This document shows positions 40,496-52,018 of a DNA stretch of 64,000 bases, in pieces; position 1 is the stretch's first letter, and the number at the start of each line of letters is the position of its first letter. The stretch comes from Lentzea sp. NEAU-D7 (GTDB lineage: Bacteria; Actinomycetota; Actinomycetes; Mycobacteriales; Pseudonocardiaceae): the NCBI RefSeq assembly GCF_026242055.1, contig NZ_JAPJDL010000034.1:1-64000 (forward strand), in the 5' to 3' direction. The notes beneath the pieces were generated by a model. It did not search any database. It was not told where the DNA came from and saw only the letters and a list, made by a program, of their open reading frames with translations. The translations under genes were made by a program, and so were the position numbers.

Positions 40496-42429
40496 GAGAA
40501 CCTCACCACCAGGAGCGCTCCGAGCACGAAGATCGAGCCCAGCAGCATGGACAGTGCGTAGGAGCGGACGAACCCGGTCTGCAGCCTGCGCAACCGGCCG
40601 GAGCTACCGCCGAGCAGCGCCGCGGTCCCGTTGACCAGACCGTCGACGCCCTTCAGGTCGAGGTACACCAGCGCGCGGGTGAGCCAGGTGCCCGGCCGCG
40701 CGAAGAGGGCCTCGTTCAGTGCGTTGCCGTAGAGGTCCGCACGAGCCGCGCGCACCGGGAACGACACGCGCGCCGGACGCTCGACCGGCTGCTTGCCGCG
40801 CAGGAAGAGCAGGCACGCGAGGCCGACGCCCAGCAGCGACAGCGCCACGGTCAGGATCCCGACCATGCCGTGCGAGATGACGCCGTGCGACTCCTGCAGC
40901 TCACCGAGCGACGGCTCCAGCCAGCCGGCCAGACGTCCGCCCGAGGAGAGGAACCAGCCACCGGCGACGGAGCCGACCGCGAGGATGATCATCGGGACGG
41001 TCATCGTCAGCGGGGACTCGTGCGGGTGGTAGTCCTTGCCGTTCTCCGCCTTCAGCTCCTTCCAGCGGGGCTTGCCCAGGAAGACCAGGATCAGCAGGCG
41101 CGTCATGTAGAACGCGGTCAGCGCGGCACCGAGCAGTGCGACACCGCCGAAGACGTACCCGCGCCAGCCCTCCGCGCCGAACGCCGCCGCGATGATGGCG
41201 TCCTTCGAGAAGTAGCCCGCGAACGGCGGGATGCCGATCAGCGCGAGGTAGCCGAGCGTCCAGGTGACGAAGGTGATCGGCAGGAACTTATAGAGCCCGC
41301 CCATCCGGCGGATGTTGCCCTCGTCGTTCATGCCGTGCATGACCGAACCGGCACCGAGGAAGAGACCGGCCTTGAAGAAGCCGTGCGTCAGCAGGTGCAT
41401 GATGCCGAGCGCGTAACCGATCGGGCCGAGGCCCACCGCGAGGATCATGTAGCCGATCTGCGAGACCGTCGAGTACGCCAGGACCTTCTTGAAGTCGTCG
41501 TAGGCGCAACCGATGATGCAACCGATCAGCAGCGTGACGCCACCGATGATCATGACGACCAGGCGGCCGTCCTCGCTCAGGTTGTAGAGCGGGTTGGAGC
41601 GGGCGATCAGGTACACGCCCGCGGTGACCATCGTCGCCGCGTGGATCAGGGCGGACACCGGGGTCGGGCCGGCCATCGCGTCCGGCAACCAGGCCTGGAG
41701 CGGGAACTGACCGGACTTGCCGCAGGCACCCAGGAGCAGCAGCAGCGTGATCGCGAGGACCTCGGCCGAGGAGAACTCGCTGACGCGGCTGAAGACCTCG
41801 GTGTACTGCGTCGTCCCGAGCCTGTTGAACATCAGGAAGATCGCGATCGCGAGGCCCAGGTCACCGACGCGGTTCATCAGGAAGGCCTTCTTGGCCGCCG
41901 ATGCCGCTTCCGGCTTGTACTGGTACCAGCCGATCAGCAGGTACGAGGCGAGACCGACGCCCTCCCAGCCGAAGTACAGGGTCACGAAGCCGTTGCCCAG
42001 CACCAGCAGGAGCATCGCCGAGACGAAGAGGTTGAGGTAGGCGAAGAACTTCCGCCTGCCTTCCTCGTGCGCCATGTAGCCGATCGAGTAGATGTGGATC
42101 AGCGAGCCCACACCGGTGATCAGCAGCACGAACGTCAGCGACAGCGGGTCGAGCCGCAGTCCGAACGCGACGGTCAGCGCGTTGACGTCGATCCAGTTGA
42201 ACAGGTGCAGGTTCTGCACCCGCTCCTCGGGGTTCGAGACGCCGAGCGTGGAGAAGAACAACGCGAGCGCGTAGCCGAACGACGCCAGCAGCGTGGCGCT
42301 GCCGAGCAGGTGGCCCCACTTGTCGGCGCGCCTGCCACTGACCAACAGCACCGCCGCACCGAACGCGGGCAGCGCGAGCAACAACCAGGCGAAGCTCGCG
42401 ACCCCGCTGGCGACAACAGGTTCCGTCAC
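40492..42429 (-). CDS. nuoL: NADH-quinone oxidoreductase subunit L
   Basis: The 645-residue protein is the distal antiporter subunit with the long lateral helix in its C-terminal part. KKVLAYSTVSQIGYMI (about residues 310-330) and SGQFPLQAWLPDAMAGPTPV are family signatures, and length is normal for the family. It begins 10 nt after nuoK and overlaps nuoM by 4 nt. Confidence 0.97.
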   Translation of the reverse strand: MTEPVVASGVASFAWLLLALPAFGAAVLLVSGRRADKWGHLLGSATLLASFGYALALFFSTLGVSNPEERVQNLHLFNWIDVNALTVAFGLRLDPLSLTFVLLITGVGSLIHIYSIGYMAHEEGRRKFFAYLNLFVSAMLLLVLGNGFVTLYFGWEGVGLASYLLIGWYQYKPEAASAAKKAFLMNRVGDLGLAIAIFLMFNRLGTTQYTEVFSRVSEFSSAEVLAITLLLLLGACGKSGQFPLQAWLPDAMAGPTPVSALIHAATMVTAGVYLIARSNPLYNLSEDGRLVVMIIGGVTLLIGCIIGCAYDDFKKVLAYSTVSQIGYMILAVGLGPIGYALGIMHLLTHGFFKAGLFLGAGSVMHGMNDEGNIRRMGGLYKFLPITFVTWTLGYLALIGIPPFAGYFSKDAIIAAAFGAEGWRGYVFGGVALLGAALTAFYMTRLLILVFLGKPRWKELKAENGKDYHPHESPLTMTVPMIILAVGSVAGGWFLSSGGRLAGWLEPSLGELQESHGVISHGMVGILTVALSLLGVGLACLLFLRGKQPVERPARVSFPVRAARADLYGNALNEALFARPGTWLTRALVYLDLKGVDGLVNGTAALLGGSSGRLRRLQTGFVRSYALSMLLGSIFVLGALLVVRFS

Positions 42430-42439
42430 CGGTGACCCC

Positions 42440-42739
42440 TCAGTACTTCAGCAGGTTCGAGTCGTCGACCGAGGCCGAGCGACGCGTCCGGAAGATGGAC
42501 ATGATGATCGCGAGGCCGACGACGACCTCCGCCGCGGCGACGACCATCACGAAGAACGCCATCACCTGACCGTCGAGCGAGCCGTTGATCCGCGCGAACG
42601 TCACGAGGCTCAGGTTGACCGCGTTGAGCATGAGCTCGACGCACATGAACACCACGATGGCGTTGCGGCGCACCAGGACGCCGACGGCGCCGATGCTGAA
42701 CAGCAGTGCCGACAGCAGCAGGTAGTACGTGGGAGTCAC
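42440..42739 (-). CDS. nuoK: NADH-quinone oxidoreductase subunit K
   Basis: This 99-residue subunit has three transmembrane helices with the conserved glutamate in FMCVELMLNAVNL and a second in AAAEVVVGLAI, part of the charged axis of complex I. The start overlaps nuoJ by 4 nt. Confidence 0.97.
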   Translation of the reverse strand: MTPTYYLLLSALLFSIGAVGVLVRRNAIVVFMCVELMLNAVNLSLVTFARINGSLDGQVMAFFVMVVAAAEVVVGLAIIMSIFRTRRSASVDDSNLLKY

Positions 42740-43587
42740 GACTCACTTCCCTTGAGCGCGTGCGCGTCGGCCACGTGCCCGGTGCCGGCCACGTCGGCGA
42801 CGTCGTCCGAGAGCGTGGACCTGTCGGTCGCCTCGATGACCTCGAACAGCGACTCCTCCGCCACGGTGCCGTCGGGCAGCAGGGCGGGGGTGGCCACCGA
42901 GTTGGCGGTGGCGAAGACGCCGGGGCCGGGCAGCGAGCCGACCCGCGTGCCGTCCTGGAAGCGCTCCTCGACCAGTTCCTTCTGCGTCTTCTTGGCGGGC
43001 TTCCCGTCGCGGCCGACGAAGGCCAGGATCATCGCGCCGAGTGCGGCGGTGATGAGCAGCGCCGACGTGAGCTCGAACGCGAACAGGTAGTCCGTGAAGA
43101 GCTTCTGGCCGATGTTGCCGACGTTGCCGCCGTTCGTGGTGTTCGCCTCGGCCAGACCGCGCGGCTCGACCGAGGTGAGCGCGCGGCCGACGGAGCCGAC
43201 CAGGATCACGGCGAACCCGATGCCGAGCAACGCGGCCGCGAGGCGCTGGCCCCGGATCACCTCGACGACGGAGTCCGAACTGTCGCGGCCGACCATCATC
43301 AGCACGAACAGGAACAGCATCATGATCGCGCCGGTGTAGACGATGATCTGCACGAAGCCGAGGAACGGCGCCTGCTGGACCATGTACAGCACACCGAGGC
43401 TGAGCATCGTCACGACGAGCCACAGCGCGGAGTGCACCGCGTTGCGCGCGAAGAGCATGCCGAGCGCACCGGCCAGCGCGAGCGGGCCGAGCACCCAGAA
43501 CGTGATCGCCTCGCCCGTGGTGACGGTGTCGACCACGCGCTGCACCGGTTCCGGCTGCTGCTGCGCGAGGAAGGTCAGGAGGCTCAC
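42736..43587 (-). CDS. nuoJ: NADH-quinone oxidoreductase subunit J
   Basis: The 283-residue protein has about five transmembrane helices and the conserved QIIVYTGAIMMLFLFVLMM segment (80-98) forming the pi-bulge helix near the quinone channel. The last 85 residues are a hydrophilic extension rich in Asp, Glu and Val that is common in actinobacterial NuoJ. The GTG at 43587 overlaps the stop of nuoI by 4 nt. Confidence 0.96.
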   Translation of the reverse strand: MSLLTFLAQQQPEPVQRVVDTVTTGEAITFWVLGPLALAGALGMLFARNAVHSALWLVVTMLSLGVLYMVQQAPFLGFVQIIVYTGAIMMLFLFVLMMVGRDSSDSVVEVIRGQRLAAALLGIGFAVILVGSVGRALTSVEPRGLAEANTTNGGNVGNIGQKLFTDYLFAFELTSALLITAALGAMILAFVGRDGKPAKKTQKELVEERFQDGTRVGSLPGPGVFATANSVATPALLPDGTVAEESLFEVIEATDRSTLSDDVADVAGTGHVADAHALKGSES

Positions 43588-44099
43588 TGCCCGGCCTCCT
43601 TCGCGAGCTGCGGGCCGTTCACGTAGTAGTCGTTCTCGTTGTTGCCCAGCCGCATCGGGTGCGGCGGCTGCTCCATGCCGGGCAGCAGCGGAGCGAGCAG
43701 GTCTTCCTTGGTGAAGATCAGGTCCTGGCGGTTGTCGTCGGCGAGCTCGTACTCGTTCGTCATCGTGAGCGAACGGGTCGGGCACGCCTCGATGCACAGG
43801 CCGCAGCCGATGCAGCGCAGGTAGTTGATCTGGTAGTCCATGCCGTAGCGCTCACCGGGCGAGTAACGCGCGTCCTCGGTGTTGTCGCCACCCTCGACGA
43901 AGATCGCGTCCGCCGGGCAGGCCCACGCGCACAGCTCGCAGCCGACGCACTTCTCCAGCCCGTCCGGGTGCCGGTTCAGCTGGTGACGACCGTGGAACCG
44001 CGGCGCGGTCACCTTCTTGACCTCGGGGTACTCCTCCGTCACCACCTTCTTGAACATGGTGCCGAAGGTGACGCCGAAGCCTTTCAGGGACTCGAACAT
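43584..44099 (-). CDS. nuoI: NADH-quinone oxidoreductase subunit I
   Basis: The 171-residue ferredoxin-like subunit holds two [4Fe-4S] clusters through CVGCELCAWACPADAI and CIGCGLCIEACPTRSL. It relays electrons from NuoG to the N2 cluster in NuoB. It is placed 2 nt after nuoH and overlaps nuoJ. It is clearly distinct from the shorter nuoI-like protein at 20355-20807. Confidence 0.98.
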   Translation of the reverse strand: MFESLKGFGVTFGTMFKKVVTEEYPEVKKVTAPRFHGRHQLNRHPDGLEKCVGCELCAWACPADAIFVEGGDNTEDARYSPGERYGMDYQINYLRCIGCGLCIEACPTRSLTMTNEYELADDNRQDLIFTKEDLLAPLLPGMEQPPHPMRLGNNENDYYVNGPQLAKEAGQ

Positions 44100-44101
44100 C
44101 C

Positions 44102-45424
44102 CTACTCAGCCTCCTTACCGGTGGTGACGGCTGCCTTGTCCGCGGGGATGTTGGCGACCTTGACCTTGCGCTTGGGCGCGGCCTTGGGAACGACGAGGTC
44201 GAGCGGCGGCACGGGGAAGCCGGAACCCGCGAGCGGAACGCCCTTGGTGTCCTGGACCTTCTTGTCCGGCAGCAGGAACGAGACCAGCAGCACGAGGCCG
44301 ACGACCACGCCCAGCGCGATGAGCCGCTGCGCCGTGGAGAGCTGCTGGATCGCGCCGGTGCGGATGACCGCGACGGCCATGATCCAGACGAGGCTGGTCG
44401 GGACCAGCACCTTCCAGCCCAGGCGCATGAACTGGTCGTAGCGCATGCGGGGCAGCGTGCCGCGCAGCCAGATGAAGATGAACAGGAAGCCCAGCGTCTT
44501 GATGATGAACCAGAGCAGGCCCCACCAGCCGGTGTTCATGAACTCGCCGCTCCACGGGGCGTGGTAGCCGCCGAGGAAGAGCGTGGTCGCGAGCGCCGAG
44601 ACGGTGACCATGTTGACGTACTCGGCGAGGAAGAACAGCGCGAACTTCAGCGAGCTGTACTCCGTGTGGAAACCACCGACGAGCTCCGACTCGGCCTCGG
44701 GGAGGTCGAACGGGGCGCGGTTGGTCTCGCCGACCATCGACACGACGTAGATCGCGAAGCTGGGGAAGAGCAGGAGGCCGAACCAGCCGGGCGCGAACCC
44801 GAGCACGGTGGTCGCCTGCGCGCCGACGATGTCACCGGTCGACATCGAGCCGGTGAACATGATCACCGCGACGATCGACAGGCCCATCGCGATCTCGTAG
44901 GAGATCACCTGCGCGGCCGACCGCAGCGCGCCGAGCAGCGGGTACGGCGAGCCGGAGGCCCAGCCGGACAGCACGATGCCGTAGACGCCGATCGAGGAGC
45001 AGGCCAGCACCACGAGCACGCCGACCGGGAGGTCGACGAGCTGCAGCGCGGTCTGCTCGCCGAACAGGTTGACCTCGCCCGCGAGCGGGATCACCGAGAA
45101 CGCGAGGAACGCGGGGATGCAGGAGATCACCGGCGCGAGGAAGAACACCCACTTGTCCGCGAGGACGGGACGGATGTCCTCCTTGAACGCGAGCTTCAGA
45201 CCGTCCGCGAGCGACTGCAGCCAGCCGTTCGGGCCGACCCGGTTGGGACCGGGACGGTGCTGCATCCGCGCGACGACCTTGCGCTCCCAGTTGATCATGA
45301 ACAGCGTCATGACCACGAGGAACGCGAAGATCGCGACGACCTTGACCAGGACGAGCCAGATCGGGTCGTCCGCGAGGAGCTTGGCGGTCTCGCCGATCTC
45401 CGCTGCGACGAACTGCTGGGTCAT
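44102..45424 (-). CDS. nuoH: NADH-quinone oxidoreductase subunit H
   Basis: The 440-residue subunit forms the quinone-binding chamber together with NuoB and NuoD. Visible family segments are RPGPNRVGPNGWLQSLADG near the N-terminus and NRAPFDLPEAESELVGGFHT in the loop with conserved acids. Eight transmembrane helices and a positively charged C-terminal tail fit. It overlaps nuoG by 4 nt (ATGA). Confidence 0.98.
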   Translation of the reverse strand: MTQQFVAAEIGETAKLLADDPIWLVLVKVVAIFAFLVVMTLFMINWERKVVARMQHRPGPNRVGPNGWLQSLADGLKLAFKEDIRPVLADKWVFFLAPVISCIPAFLAFSVIPLAGEVNLFGEQTALQLVDLPVGVLVVLACSSIGVYGIVLSGWASGSPYPLLGALRSAAQVISYEIAMGLSIVAVIMFTGSMSTGDIVGAQATTVLGFAPGWFGLLLFPSFAIYVVSMVGETNRAPFDLPEAESELVGGFHTEYSSLKFALFFLAEYVNMVTVSALATTLFLGGYHAPWSGEFMNTGWWGLLWFIIKTLGFLFIFIWLRGTLPRMRYDQFMRLGWKVLVPTSLVWIMAVAVIRTGAIQQLSTAQRLIALGVVVGLVLLVSFLLPDKKVQDTKGVPLAGSGFPVPPLDLVVPKAAPKRKVKVANIPADKAAVTTGKEAE

Positions 45425-47867
45425 GACGTTCCTCCGCTGACGGAGACGATCGAGCCGTGGCCCGCGCCGAGAGTGGCCCGGACGGTCACGTCACCCGAGT
45501 TGGTGGGCAGCCAGACGACGCCCTCGGGCAGGTCGTCGGTCTCGACCGGGAGCGTGATCGCGCCACGCTCGGTGGAGACCGTCACGTACCCGCCGGACAC
45601 GAGGCCGAACTGCTGCGCGGTGGCCTCCGCGATCTTCGCGACGACCGGGCGGGCCGTGCCGGCGAGGTGCGGCTCGTCCACCTGCAGCGAGCCGTTGCCG
45701 ATCAGGCGGTGCCACGTGGCGAGCACGGCCTTGCCGGGGCCGGCCGGGGAGACCAGCGGCGCCGCGACGTTGAGCGAGGAACCGCTCGGCGTGCCCTCGC
45801 CCAGACGGGCCAGGTCGGCGGCCGAGGCGGCGGGCGTCTGCGTGAACAGGTCCGCGTCCATCTCCACCGCGAGGGTGTCGAGCACGCGGCAGTCCGGCAG
45901 GGCGCTGGTGCCGTCGAGGGTCGTGCCGAACTCGCGGCGGCGGCCCTCCCAGTTGAGGTAGCTGCCGGACTTCTCGACCGCCGGGGCGATCGGGAGCACG
46001 ACGTCCGCGTGCGCGGTGACCGCGCTCGGCCGCAGCTCCAGGCTCACGATGAAACCGGCCGCTGCCAGCGCCTTCTCCGCGAGCCGCGGGTCGGGCAGGT
46101 CGAACGGGTCGACGCCGCCGATCAGCAGACCGGACAGCTCGCCGTTCGCGGCGGCTTCGAGGATGCCCGTGGTGTCGCGGCCGGGCGTCGCGGGCAGCGA
46201 GCCCTCCTCGACGCCCCAGGTGCGCTCGACCTCGGTGCGCGCGGTGGCGTTCGCGACGTGGCGGCCGCCGGGCAGCAGGTTCGGCGTGGCACCGACCGCG
46301 AGCGCGCCGCGCTCACCGGCACGGCGGGGGATCCACGCGACCTGGGCGCCCGTGCGCTCGGCCAGGCGGGCGACCGCGGTGAACGTGCCGGGGATCGCGG
46401 CGGCGCGTTCGCCGACCAGGATCACCGCACCGGGCTTGGACAGCAGCTCGACGACGTCGGAAGCGTGCTCCGGCAACGCGTTGATGGCGTTGGCCTCGGC
46501 ACCGGGGACGCAGGCGAGCAGCGTGCCGTACGTCTTCTCCACGGCCGGGGTCGTGAACTGGCCGAGGTGGAAGACCTTCGTGGTGCCCTTGCGAGCCGCC
46601 TTGCGCAGGCGCAGGAAGACGATCGGCGCTTCCTCCTCGGGCTCGAACGCGACCAGCAACGCGGCCGGTGCCTTCTCGATGCCCTGGAAGGTGACGCCGT
46701 TGTCCGGGTTGGTGAACACGGTGGTACCGGACAGGAACTCCAGCTCCTCGGCGCTGTGCGGCCGGGCGCGGAAGTCGATGTCGTTGGTGTGCAACGCGAT
46801 CCGGGCGAACTTCGAGTACGCGTAGGCGTCCTCGACGGTCAGCCGGCCACCGGTGAGGACACCGACGCCGTTCGCGTCGCGAGCCGCCGTCAGGCCCTCG
46901 GCCGCGACCCGCAGCGCCTCGGTCCAGGACGACTCGCGCAGCTCGCCGCTCTCCTTGTCCCGCACGAGCGGCCGCTTGATGCGGTCCTCGGCGGTGGCGT
47001 AGCGGAAGGCGAACCGGCCCTTGTCGCAGATCCACTCCTCGTTGACCTGCGGGTCGTCACCGGCGAGCTTGCGCTGCACCTTGCCGCGCCGCCAGTCCGT
47101 GCGCTCGGCGCACCCCGACGAGCAGTGCTCGCAGATGCTCGGCGTCGACACGAGGTCGAACGGCCGGGCGCGGAAGCGGTAGGCCGCCGAGGTGAGAGCG
47201 CCGACCGGGCAGATTTGGATCGTGTTGCCCGAGAAGTACGACTGGAACGGCTTCTCCGGCGCCGTGCCGATCTGCTGCAGCGCACCGCGCTCCAGCAGCT
47301 CGATGAACGGGTCGCCGGCGATCTGCGCGGAGAACCGGGTGCAGCGCTGGCAGAGCACGCAGCGCTCGCGGTCGAGCAACACCTGCGTCGAGATGTTGAT
47401 CGGCTTCGGGAACGTCCGCTTGTGCTCGTGGAAGCGGGAGTCGCTGCGGCCGTGGGCGATCGCCTGGTTCTGCAGCGGGCACTCACCGCCCTTGTCGCAG
47501 ATCGGGCAGTCCAGCGGGTGGTTGATGAGCAGCAGCTCCATCACACCCTGCTGGGCCTTGTCCGCGACCGGCGAGGTCAGCTGGGTCTTCACGACCATGC
47601 CGTCCGCGACCGTCATCGTGCAGGAGGCCTGCGGCTTCGGCATCGGCCGGCCGCCCATCTCGACCTCGACGAGGCACTGGCGGCAGGCGCCCGCGGGCTC
47701 CAGCAGCGGGTGGTCGCAGAAGCGCGGGATGACCGTGCCGAGGCGCTCGGCCGTGCGGATCAGCAACTCACCCTTGGGCGCGACGACGGTCTCGCCGTCG
47801 ATGACGAGCTTGACGTGCCCCTCGGGCACGACGACCTCGGCCTCGGTGGGCTTGTCAGGGGCGATGG

Positions 47868-47871
<4 letters not shown>
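45421..47871 (-). CDS. nuoG: NADH-quinone oxidoreductase subunit G
   Basis: The 816-residue subunit carries several Fe-S clusters. The N-terminal ferredoxin domain has CRQCLVEVE, followed by the CPICDKGGECPLQ cluster site and RCVLCQRCTRF, then a molybdopterin-oxidoreductase-like domain without cofactor function. The ATG at 47871 is used because an upstream extension lies within nuoF. It overlaps nuoF and nuoH by 4 nt. Confidence 0.97.
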
Positions 47872-49148
<1,277 letters not shown>

Positions 49149-49158
49149 GGGTGTTCCC

Positions 49159-49875
49159 CTACTTCTTTTCCGGCAGGGCGGGGAATTCGGCGTTGGACGG
49201 CATCCGGGGCGCGTCCCAGCCGCGTTCCTTGGCGATCTGCGCACCGGCGAGCGTCTCCGGCGCCGCCGACGGGCCTTCGAGGTCGGCGTCGCGACCCTCG
49301 AAGAAGCCGGCGAGCTGGAGCTCGGCCTGCTTGAAGTCGGTGAGCGGGGCACCGCGCGTGGGGGCGGGCTTCTCCCCCGACTGCAACGCCTTCACGAGTC
49401 CCAGGGCCTTCTCCGGCGTCTGGTTGTCGTAGAACTCGTAGTTGACCTGGAGCACCGGGCCGAGGTCGCACGCGGCGAGGCACTCGGCGTGCTCCAGCGT
49501 GATCGAGCCCGGCGTGCCCGGCTCGCCCGCGGTCTCCTCGTGGCCGACACCCAGGTGGCTCTTGAGCGTCGAGTAGATCTCGTCGCCGCCCAGGGCCGCG
49601 CACAGCGTGTTCGTGCACACGCTGACCAGGTGCTCACCGCACGGGCGGCGCTTGTACATCGTGTAGAACGTCGCGACGGCGCTGACCTCGGCCTCGCTCA
49701 GGTCGAGCTGTCCGGCGCAGAACCGGATGCCGTCCTGGGAGACGTAGCCCTCGACCGACTGCACGAGGTGCAGCATCGGGAGCAGCGCACTGCGGGACTG
49801 CGGGTAGCGGGCGATGATCGCCTGCGCCCTGTCCACAGTGGACTGGTCAAAAGCGGTTTCCTGTGCCTGAGTCAT
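49159..49875 (-). CDS. nuoE: NADH-quinone oxidoreductase subunit E
   Basis: NuoE is the thioredoxin-like [2Fe-2S] subunit next to NuoF. The 238-residue product has the CTNTLC and CLAAC ligand pairs and a C-terminal extension of about 75 residues (from about 165) not present in short NuoE proteins but usual in actinobacteria. Its start overlaps nuoD by 4 nt. Confidence 0.97.
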   Translation of the reverse strand: MTQAQETAFDQSTVDRAQAIIARYPQSRSALLPMLHLVQSVEGYVSQDGIRFCAGQLDLSEAEVSAVATFYTMYKRRPCGEHLVSVCTNTLCAALGGDEIYSTLKSHLGVGHEETAGEPGTPGSITLEHAECLAACDLGPVLQVNYEFYDNQTPEKALGLVKALQSGEKPAPTRGAPLTDFKQAELQLAGFFEGRDADLEGPSAAPETLAGAQIAKERGWDAPRMPSNAEFPALPEKK

Positions 49876-51272
49876 CGGTCGCAACCACCCATCACGGGGT
49901 CGATCGAGGCGACGGCCGCGATCACGTCGGCGACCATGCCGCCCTCGCACATCGCGGGCATCGACTGGAGGTTCACGAAGCTCGGTTCGCGGAGGTGCAC
50001 GCGCATCGGCCTCGTGCCGCCGTCGGAGACGACGTGGTAGCCGAGTTCGCCGCGCGGCGACTCGACCGGCACGTACACCTGGCCCGGCGGAACCTTGAAG
50101 CCCTCGGTCACCAGCTTGAAGTGGTGGATCAGGGACTCCATGGACTGGCCCATGATCTTGCGGACGTGCTCGAGCGAGTTGCCCATGCCGTCGCTGCCGA
50201 TCGTGAGCTGCGCCGGCCACGCGATCTTCGCGTCCTCGACCATCACCGGACCGGTCGGCAGGCTCTTCACGACCTGCTTGATGATCCGCAGCGACTGGTG
50301 CATCTCCTCGAGGCGCAGCAGGTACCGCGCGAAGCAGTCCGCCGCGTTCGAGGTCGGCACGTCGAACTGGTAGTTCTCGTAACCGCTGTACGGCTCGATT
50401 TTGCGCAGGTCCCAGGCGAGGCCGGCGGAGCGCAGGATCGGGCCGGTGATGCCGAGCGCGAGGCACGCGTCGACGGGCAGGTAGCCCACGCCCGCGAGGC
50501 GGTTGCGCCAGATCGGCTGGCCGGTGAGCAGCTTGTCGTAGTCCGGCAGCCGCTTTTCCATGACCTCGACGAACGCGGTGATCTTCTCGACCGCGTCGGC
50601 CGGCAGGTCCTGCGCGAGGCCGCCGGGCCGGATGAACGCGTGGTTCATCCGCAGGCCGGTGAGGTGCTCCAACAGGTGCAGGGCCTCCTCGCGCTCGCGG
50701 AAGCCGGAGGTCATGCCGGTGAGGGCGCCGAGCTCCATGCCGCCGGTGGCGAGCGCGACGAGGTGCGAGCTGATGCGGTTGATCTCCATCAGCAGCACGC
50801 GGATCGCCTGCGCCTTGTCCGGCACCGCGACGCCGAGCAGCTTCTCGACGGCCATGCAGTACGCGGCCTCGTGGTGCAGCGGCGCGAGGTAGTCGGTGCG
50901 CGTGACGAACGTGACGCCCTGGACCCAGTTCCGGTACTCGACGTTCTTCTCGATGCCGGTGTGCAGGTAGCCGATCACGCTGCGGGCGTGGGTGACCGTC
51001 TCGCCCTCGAGCTCCAGGACCAGGCGGAGCACGCCGTGGGTCGAGGGGTGCTGCGGGCCGAGGTTCATGACGATGCGCTCGTCGTGGACCGCGTCCGCGA
51101 GCACCTCGTCCCAGTCGCCGCCGGTCACCGTGTAGACGGTGCCCTCGGTCGTCCGGCGCGACTCCGCGATCTCGGCGTCGGTGCGCGTGCGGGTGTCGAC
51201 GTCGTCCGTGCTGTCGCTGCCGGTCGCACTGGTGTTGGTGCCGGTGGTGACGTCGGAAAGTCGCTCGGTCAT
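49872..51272 (-). CDS. nuoD: NADH-quinone oxidoreductase subunit D
   Basis: The 466-residue 49-kDa subunit forms the quinone site with NuoB. VMNLGPQHPSTHGVLRLV and the C-terminal ASIDPVMGGCDR are diagnostic. The first 60 residues (Thr/Asp/Glu/Arg-rich) are an unstructured extension. The ATG at 51272 overlaps the nuoC stop by 4 nt. Confidence 0.98.
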   Translation of the reverse strand: MTERLSDVTTGTNTSATGSDSTDDVDTRTRTDAEIAESRRTTEGTVYTVTGGDWDEVLADAVHDERIVMNLGPQHPSTHGVLRLVLELEGETVTHARSVIGYLHTGIEKNVEYRNWVQGVTFVTRTDYLAPLHHEAAYCMAVEKLLGVAVPDKAQAIRVLLMEINRISSHLVALATGGMELGALTGMTSGFREREEALHLLEHLTGLRMNHAFIRPGGLAQDLPADAVEKITAFVEVMEKRLPDYDKLLTGQPIWRNRLAGVGYLPVDACLALGITGPILRSAGLAWDLRKIEPYSGYENYQFDVPTSNAADCFARYLLRLEEMHQSLRIIKQVVKSLPTGPVMVEDAKIAWPAQLTIGSDGMGNSLEHVRKIMGQSMESLIHHFKLVTEGFKVPPGQVYVPVESPRGELGYHVVSDGGTRPMRVHLREPSFVNLQSMPAMCEGGMVADVIAAVASIDPVMGGCDR

Positions 51273-52018
51273 GAGTAGGACCGCCTCTGGTCCGGCGGAG
51301 GAATCTCCGCGCCCTTGTACTCGACCGGAATGCCGCCCAGCGGGTAGTCCTTGCGCTGGGGGTGGCCGTCCCAGTCGTCCGGCATGAGGATGCGGGTCAG
51401 TCCGGGATGACCGTCGTAGATGATCCCGAACATGTCCCAGGTCTCGCGCTCCTGCCAGTCCGCCGTCGGGTAGACCTCGACGAGGCTCGGCACGTGCGGG
51501 TGCTCGACGTCGACGGCGACTTCCAGCCGGATGCGGCGGCGGTACGTCATCGACGTGAGGTGCGTGACCGAGTGCAGGCGCTGCGGCACGTCGGCGCCGT
51601 AGTCGACACCGGAGACCGAGCTGCAGAGCTCGAAGCGCAGGGACGGGGTGTCGCGGCAGATGCGCGCGACCTCCAGCAGCGTCTCCGGCCTGAGGTAGAA
51701 GGTGATCTCGCCGCGGTCGACCGTCACCTGCTGCACCGTGTCGGCGGGCAGGCCCTTGTCGGCGATCGCGGCGAACAGCTCGTCCGCGACCTCGTCGAAC
51801 CAACCGCCGAACGGGCGCTCGGACGGAGCAGCCACGTGGGCGGGCAGGCGCAGGCCACCGAAGCCGGACGTGTCACCGGAGCCGGTGACACCGAAGAGGC
51901 CCTGGCGCTCCTTGCCCGCGAGGATCGGCGCCTTCGCCTTCGCCTCGGTCGGGTTGGTCTTCTCGAGATCCTCTCCCGCGCGGTTGACGCTGGAGTGCTC
52001 TCCCCCTGGCTCGGTCAC
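51269..52018 (-). CDS. nuoC: NADH-quinone oxidoreductase subunit C
   Basis: The 249-residue 30-kDa subunit has the family signature ERETWDMFGIIYDGHPGLTR followed by WDGHPQRKDYPL. It has an N-terminal extension of about 65 residues. The GTG at 52018 overlaps nuoB by 4 nt. A shorter relative lies at 20804-21334. Confidence 0.97.
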   Translation of the reverse strand: MTEPGGEHSSVNRAGEDLEKTNPTEAKAKAPILAGKERQGLFGVTGSGDTSGFGGLRLPAHVAAPSERPFGGWFDEVADELFAAIADKGLPADTVQQVTVDRGEITFYLRPETLLEVARICRDTPSLRFELCSSVSGVDYGADVPQRLHSVTHLTSMTYRRRIRLEVAVDVEHPHVPSLVEVYPTADWQERETWDMFGIIYDGHPGLTRILMPDDWDGHPQRKDYPLGGIPVEYKGAEIPPPDQRRSYS